Below are positions 23,854-27,286 of a stretch of 27,286 bases of DNA, in pieces. A program made the translations under genes and the position numbers. The notes under the pieces were generated by a model. That model worked only from the letters and a program-made list of their open reading frames with translations. It did no database searches and was not told the origin of the DNA. Source of the DNA: Pseudomonadota bacterium (GTDB lineage: Bacteria; Bdellovibrionota_C; UBA2361; OMIW01); assembly GCA_900299205.1 (NCBI GenBank), contig OMIW01000173.1, forward strand, positions 1 to 27,286, written 5' to 3'. The number at the start of each line of letters is the position of its first letter. Positions within the stretch are counted from its first letter, which is position 1.

Positions 23854-24819
23854 ATGGCACCCCGCCTCAGCTTCACCATCCCTGTCCTCAATGAACAGGA
23901 AGTCCTGCCCCATCTTTTCTCAGCACTGCTCGAGTTACGAGGAAAATTAGACCAATGGAAGTGTGAATTTATCTTTGTGAATGATGGAAGCCACGATTTA
24001 TCAGCGAATCTACTCGATCAATTTGCCCAGTCGCACGAAGGGGTTACGATCGTTCACTTTTCGCGAAATTTCGGTCAGCAGGCCGCGTATTCAGCGGGAT
24101 TATCGCTCGCATGCGGAGATGCCGTCATTATGATGGATGCCGACTTGCAGGATGATCCCGAGCAGGTATTACTCCTTCTCGCCGAATTCGAGAGGGGCTT
24201 CGACGTTGTGTATGGTATTCGTGAATCCCGCGAAGCTGGATGGTTAATTAATGTGGCATACACTCTTTTCTACCGAATCCTCAAGACCGTCAGCACCATC
24301 GAGATCCCGGCTGATACCGGGGATTTTTGCGTCATGAGTAGCCGCGTGGCCAAACAGATAGCGGAGCTACCCGAGGTGCACCGCTATCTGCGCGGCATGC
24401 GAGCCTGGGTGGGATTTCGTCAAAAAGGGGTACCCCTTCCCCGAGCAGCAAGAAAGGCAGGAGTCACCAAGTACTCGCTCCGAAAGCTGTTCAGATTGGC
24501 CTTGGACGGCGTATTCTCGTTCTCGTTATGGCCCCTCCGAGTATCATTCCTCCTTGGTATGAGCGTAATGACCTTGGCTGGGCTATTTTTATGTATAAAT
24601 CTTCTCATGTGGTGTCTTACCGATATAGTTCCGAGTGGGTATACGACTACCATCGGATTTCTCATTCTGCTGTCGGGGTTACAGTTCCTGTTGCTCGGGG
24701 TGATCGGGGAGTATATCGGGCGGATTTTTCAACAGGTGAAGGGACGGCCGGTTTATGTGGTTGCGCGGGTGGTGGGAGGGACGTTGCAAAAGAAGTTAGA
24801 TTGGCAGGAATCGAACTGA
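23854..24819 (+). CDS. GT2-family polyprenyl-phosphate glycosyltransferase (DPM1/GtrB-like)
   Basis: This 321-residue protein has a GT-A domain with TIPVLNEQEVLP (8-19), FVNDGSHDLS (41-50), the DXD-type motif DADLQDDPE (95-103) and the GDFCVMSSRV block. Two C-terminal helices follow, near 230-255 and 264-290, ending in GEYIGRIFQQVKGRPVYVV, the usual tail of GtrB, ArnC and YkcC relatives. Family knowledge: these enzymes move a sugar from a nucleotide donor to undecaprenyl phosphate on the inner leaflet, giving the donor for GT-C transferases. AAGGA about five bases before ATG 23854 supports the start. The two membrane proteins upstream are plausible partners. A strong terminator follows 13 bases after the stop. 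Confidence 0.92.
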   Translation: MAPRLSFTIPVLNEQEVLPHLFSALLELRGKLDQWKCEFIFVNDGSHDLSANLLDQFAQSHEGVTIVHFSRNFGQQAAYSAGLSLACGDAVIMMDADLQDDPEQVLLLLAEFERGFDVVYGIRESREAGWLINVAYTLFYRILKTVSTIEIPADTGDFCVMSSRVAKQIAELPEVHRYLRGMRAWVGFRQKGVPLPRAARKAGVTKYSLRKLFRLALDGVFSFSLWPLRVSFLLGMSVMTLAGLFLCINLLMWCLTDIVPSGYTTTIGFLILLSGLQFLLLGVIGEYIGRIFQQVKGRPVYVVARVVGGTLQKKLDWQESN

Positions 24820-24832
24820 GGCAACTCGATAT

Positions 24833-24854
24833 AGAGTGCTGAGCACTCTCTTTT
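24833..24854 (+). terminator. Intrinsic terminator of the GT2 gene
   Basis: AGAGTGC (24833-24839), loop TGA, GCACTCT (24843-24849) is a perfect 7-bp stem followed by CTTTT. It sits between converging genes 13 bases after the GT2 stop. The reverse strand has no T-tract next to the stem, so it acts mainly on the rightward transcript. Confidence 0.75.
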
Positions 24855-24859
24855 ATCCT

Positions 24860-25585
24860 CTAGCGGACCGAACAAACGGCAAAAAGGCTGCTACCTCCCA
24901 TTAATCCGAGACGGAGCATAATCACCCCCTCCCAGAACGTGATAGCGGTCAACACTCGGTTCACAAGAGGCATCGGAATCGAAGAACCCCTAAATTCGGC
25001 CCCTGTCAGGTCCTCGTAACGACCCATAATATACTTTACGACAGCCGACCATAAAAAGAGAGCTCCCATTTTTTCAACTCTGAGGGATGCACTTTCAAGA
25101 GTTGAACGGAAATGCGTGGGGCTGTATCGGCGAAGATGATGATTGTCTTCATCGTGTGTCGTCCAGAGAGCCTGATAGGCGGGAACCGTTACGATAACGA
25201 TCCCCCCTTTTTTTGTCACACGATGCGCTTCCCTGAGGAGGGCGACGTCATCCTGAACATGCTCGATAACATCAAGGAGAAGGGTCGCATCGTAATACTT
25301 ATCTGGAAAAATATCGGCCCGTTCAACTGAACAACCGAATATAGGTCCAAATTCAGTGATTGAATCCTCTCGCAGAGACGGATCGCAGGCATGAACTGAA
25401 CCGAATTGCGAAAGCTGCTCCATAAAGAGCCCCTCGCCTCCACCAATATCGAGAAAACGACGGGCGCTAGATGGAATTTGAGTAAGAGCGGCCCTAAAAA
25501 TCCTCAAAAGAAGATTCTCGCGAGCTCTCCACCACCAATGATTACGATATAAATGAGGGTAGGATTGGAGATATTGAATATCCAT
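24860..25585 (-). CDS. Class I SAM-dependent methyltransferase
   Basis: This 241-residue protein has the SAM-binding motif FLDIGGGEG (44-52), an acidic strand end HACDP, and the post-I block LLDVIEHVQDDVALLREAHRV, followed by GGIVIVTVPAY. The start HLYRNHWWWRARENLLLR resembles HWWFRGRR-type methyltransferases that accompany polyprenyl-linked glycosyltransferases. The C-terminus (about 200-238) is hydrophobic (VLTAITFWEGVIMLRLGLMGGSSLFAV) and may associate with the membrane. The acceptor is unknown; a sugar or lipid-linked glycan is a reasonable inference from the neighbours. ATG 25585 follows the upstream methyltransferase gene by 11 bases with no clear ribosome site, so the pair is probably cotranscribed. 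Confidence 0.88.
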   Translation of the reverse strand: MDIQYLQSYPHLYRNHWWWRARENLLLRIFRAALTQIPSSARRFLDIGGGEGLFMEQLSQFGSVHACDPSLREDSITEFGPIFGCSVERADIFPDKYYDATLLLDVIEHVQDDVALLREAHRVTKKGGIVIVTVPAYQALWTTHDEDNHHLRRYSPTHFRSTLESASLRVEKMGALFLWSAVVKYIMGRYEDLTGAEFRGSSIPMPLVNRVLTAITFWEGVIMLRLGLMGGSSLFAVCSVR

Positions 25586-25596
25586 ATCGGTCTAAA

Positions 25597-26226
25597 TCAA
25601 GCTTCGATAGGCGAAAGCTCGTTACATCCATGCTCCTTCGTCATACCGACGAGGATGAAAAGCTCCCATAAACGAAATCCCCACCGATTTATCGTAAAAG
25701 GTCGGAGCAATTCTATCTCGAGAGACGGGCTAAGCAGATTTTTCCAATTATCAATAGAACGAGCGAACGACCCCCTGTCTGCCTTAGCAAGCCCGTGAGC
25801 GAGAGACACCCTCTCAGGAAGGACTAGATCAACGAGAATAAACGGGACGGGCTGAATGGTGAGACGTTGTACTGTACAAAAAAACTTCTCAACCTCGGAA
25901 TCATTAAAATGATGAAGAAGACTACTGCAGAAAATAAGCTCAGGCTGGCATTGATCGGGGAAAGTGGTGAGAGCATCGTGACAGAAAAATTCTCTTTCCT
26001 TATGCCGAGAGGCCGCGCTCATTACATAATCCTCATTAACATCGATCCCCACGTATCGCGAGGCAGACTCAAATAAACCCACATTAATACCTGGCCCACA
26101 CCCGATATCGAGCACCGACTTCCCCCGCCAAAGGTGCTCATATTCCCTCACGGGTGCGACCTTTTGATGGTTGAACGGCGCTTGCCAAAGACGGTAGATG
26201 AAGGGGCTGTCGAGAATGTCTTTCAT
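25597..26226 (-). CDS. Class I SAM-dependent methyltransferase
   Basis: This 209-residue protein has the clear motif I SVLDIGCGPG (37-46) and the ribose-binding acidic residue in YVGIDVNEDYV. The strand after motif I reads ELIFCSSLLHHFNDSEVEKFF, the usual LHH/F pattern of methyltransferase domain 11/25 proteins, and VPFILVDLVLPER follows. The N-terminus IYRLWQAPFNHQKVAPVREY is typical of small methyltransferases found in glycan and lipid clusters. It is first in a two-gene leftward operon and 35 bases from the divergent GT87-like start at 26262, or 167 bases if that gene starts at 26394. No ribosome site is visible at ATG 26226. Substrate unknown. Confidence 0.88.
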   Translation of the reverse strand: MKDILDSPFIYRLWQAPFNHQKVAPVREYEHLWRGKSVLDIGCGPGINVGLFESASRYVGIDVNEDYVMSAASRHKEREFFCHDALTTFPDQCQPELIFCSSLLHHFNDSEVEKFFCTVQRLTIQPVPFILVDLVLPERVSLAHGLAKADRGSFARSIDNWKNLLSPSLEIELLRPFTINRWGFRLWELFILVGMTKEHGCNELSPIEA

Positions 26227-26261
26227 CAGAATTTTTGTTTCGCTGTCACATTGACCCTATT

Positions 26262-27286
26262 ATGATAGGCGTTGATCCTAGTGGTCAATTATTTTATCCA
26301 GCCTCTGGCTGCATAGCTTTCATTATTCTGCCGACTTTCAGTCAAACTGCCCACGCCTTAATCGCATCCTGCCCACTTTCTCCCACGCCTACTATGCCCC
26401 CAATCACCCACCTCGGCCAATTCGGCACCCACGACTTTATCGAATATTGGACGGCATTCCGCCTCTTTCTTGAACAGGATAATCCGTACGACGCAGAACG
26501 AATGCTCTTGCTCCAAACCCAACTCGGTTGGACTGCTCAGAAGCCTCTGATGATGTGGAACCCTCCGTGGTTACTGCTGCTTCTGTCGCCGATTCTCTGG
26601 TGGGACTTTGGTACTGCGGCGTCGATCTGGTTGGCGGTGAATATACTTTTAATCCCATTAACCATCGTCTTTACTTTCAACCTCCTCAAGTTTCCTTCCC
26701 GAGCGCCTTCGGACTACCTCATCGCCATTCCCCTCGCGTGTACTTTCTTTCCTCTGTACAACTCGCTCAAGGTCGGACAGCTTGGTGGACTCCTCAGCCT
26801 CGCCTGCGTGGGGGGCATCTGGGGCATTATTCGGCGCAGACACGTCGTGGCGGCGGCGTTCGTTGCGCTCTGGTCAATAAAGGTACACCTATTCCTTCCC
26901 CTTGCCCTTCTCCTTTTCTTCCGCAGCATCCGTCATCGACACATCTGGCGAGCGATGGGGCCCGCGGGGGCTCTTCTGGGCATTCTTATATTCGCAACTG
27001 AGCTCATCCATCCCCACGCCATTACCCAATGGCGTGCGGGTATTGAGGGGGGGCAAATCAACGGGCGGGTTGAGGGAGTAGATCAGTGGATTGGAACGAC
27101 CCTCACCGGTGCGGTGCGATTGTTGTTCGCCAGAGGAGAACTCGTCCCTGTTTGGCCGATGATAATTGTGCCTGCAATCGGCATTTGTATCGTCGCGATC
27201 CTCACTATCCGTACGCAGTCAAAGGATATCTTTCCGCAACTCTCAATCCTCACGATTCTCATATCTGCCTGTTTTGCCCCCTTTGG
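26262..27286 (+). CDS. GT87 (DUF2029)-like membrane glycosyltransferase, 3' end outside window
   Basis: A frame open from ATG 26262 to the right edge encodes at least 341 residues. After a possible signal or first helix (CIAFIILPTFSQTAHALIA) comes the GT87-type segment DFIEYWTAFRLFLEQDNPYD, with the conserved Asp and NPYD, then MMWNPPWLLLLLSPI and the VGQLGGLLSLACVGGIW helix with its GQ motif, then WSIKVHLFLPLALLLFF in the KxxP-type position. These strongly suggest a DUF2029/GT87 transferase using polyprenyl-phosphate sugars at the outer face of the inner membrane. ATG 26394 (MPPITHLGQFG) is an alternative start that would lose the first helix. The gene diverges from the two methyltransferase genes. 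Confidence 0.85.
   Translation, partial: MIGVDPSGQLFYPASGCIAFIILPTFSQTAHALIASCPLSPTPTMPPITHLGQFGTHDFIEYWTAFRLFLEQDNPYDAERMLLLQTQLGWTAQKPLMMWNPPWLLLLLSPILWWDFGTAASIWLAVNILLIPLTIVFTFNLLKFPSRAPSDYLIAIPLACTFFPLYNSLKVGQLGGLLSLACVGGIWGIIRRRHVVAAAFVALWSIKVHLFLPLALLLFFRSIRHRHIWRAMGPAGALLGILIFATELIHPHAITQWRAGIEGGQINGRVEGVDQWIGTTLTGAVRLLFARGELVPVWPMIIVPAIGICIVAILTIRTQSKDIFPQLSILTILISACFAPF

Noticed and set aside
24806-24822. Minus-strand GTTCGATTCCTGCCA resembling the T-arm and 3' end of a tRNA
   Set aside because: The flanking bases do not form a 5-bp T-stem, no acceptor or anticodon arm fits, and the bases are the end of the GT2 coding sequence.

Overview
The window looks like chromosomal DNA of a Gram-negative (two-membrane) bacterium. 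The best evidence is an outer-membrane polysaccharide export lipoprotein (Wza type) encoded next to its inner-membrane tyrosine autokinase (Wzc type). I cannot name the lineage from sequence alone. Gene density is high, genes sit in short operons on both strands, and Shine-Dalgarno sites are patchy: strong before a few genes, absent before many, with GTG or TTG starts likely in places. There is no rRNA, tRNA, CRISPR array, transposase, integrase or phage gene that I can support.

Layout. Positions 1-591 hold the end of an FkbM-type methyltransferase. From 6175 down to 875 a leftward operon encodes a PEBP/YbhB protein, a Wza-like lipoprotein, a Wzc-like BY-kinase and a GT4 glycosyltransferase: an exopolysaccharide export module. 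A P1B heavy-metal ATPase of the TPC type (6451-8349, rightward) separates it from a leftward phosphate operon, pstC-pstA-pstB-phoU (11833-8513), which has no pstS beside it. Upstream of that, also leftward, a hypothetical acidic protein and pdxH are 7 bases apart (13696-12190).

From 13936 the right half is mostly rightward: argS with an unusually long N-terminus; a P2-type ATPase whose ion-binding residues closely resemble those of animal Na+,K+-ATPase; an RlmI-like 23S rRNA methyltransferase behind a structured leader; and a run of membrane glycosylation genes (a GT87-like protein, a GT-C-like protein and a GtrB/DPM1-like GT2 enzyme). The run ends in a clear intrinsic terminator. Two leftward SAM methyltransferases follow, and a divergent GT87-like membrane protein runs off the right edge.

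How it fits together. Two surface-glycan regions flank a central block of housekeeping and transport genes (phosphate uptake, PLP synthesis, Arg-tRNA charging, ion pumps, rRNA methylation). The left region exports and regulates polymer. The right region probably makes or modifies polyprenyl-linked sugars: a GT2 enzyme would charge the lipid carrier and multi-pass GT-C/GT87 enzymes would use it outside the membrane. Nothing here is convincingly a new defence or mobile system. The most noteworthy items are the Na+,K+-ATPase-like pump, the pst operon without pstS, the structured RNA around rlmI, and the uncharacterised protein linked to pdxH.
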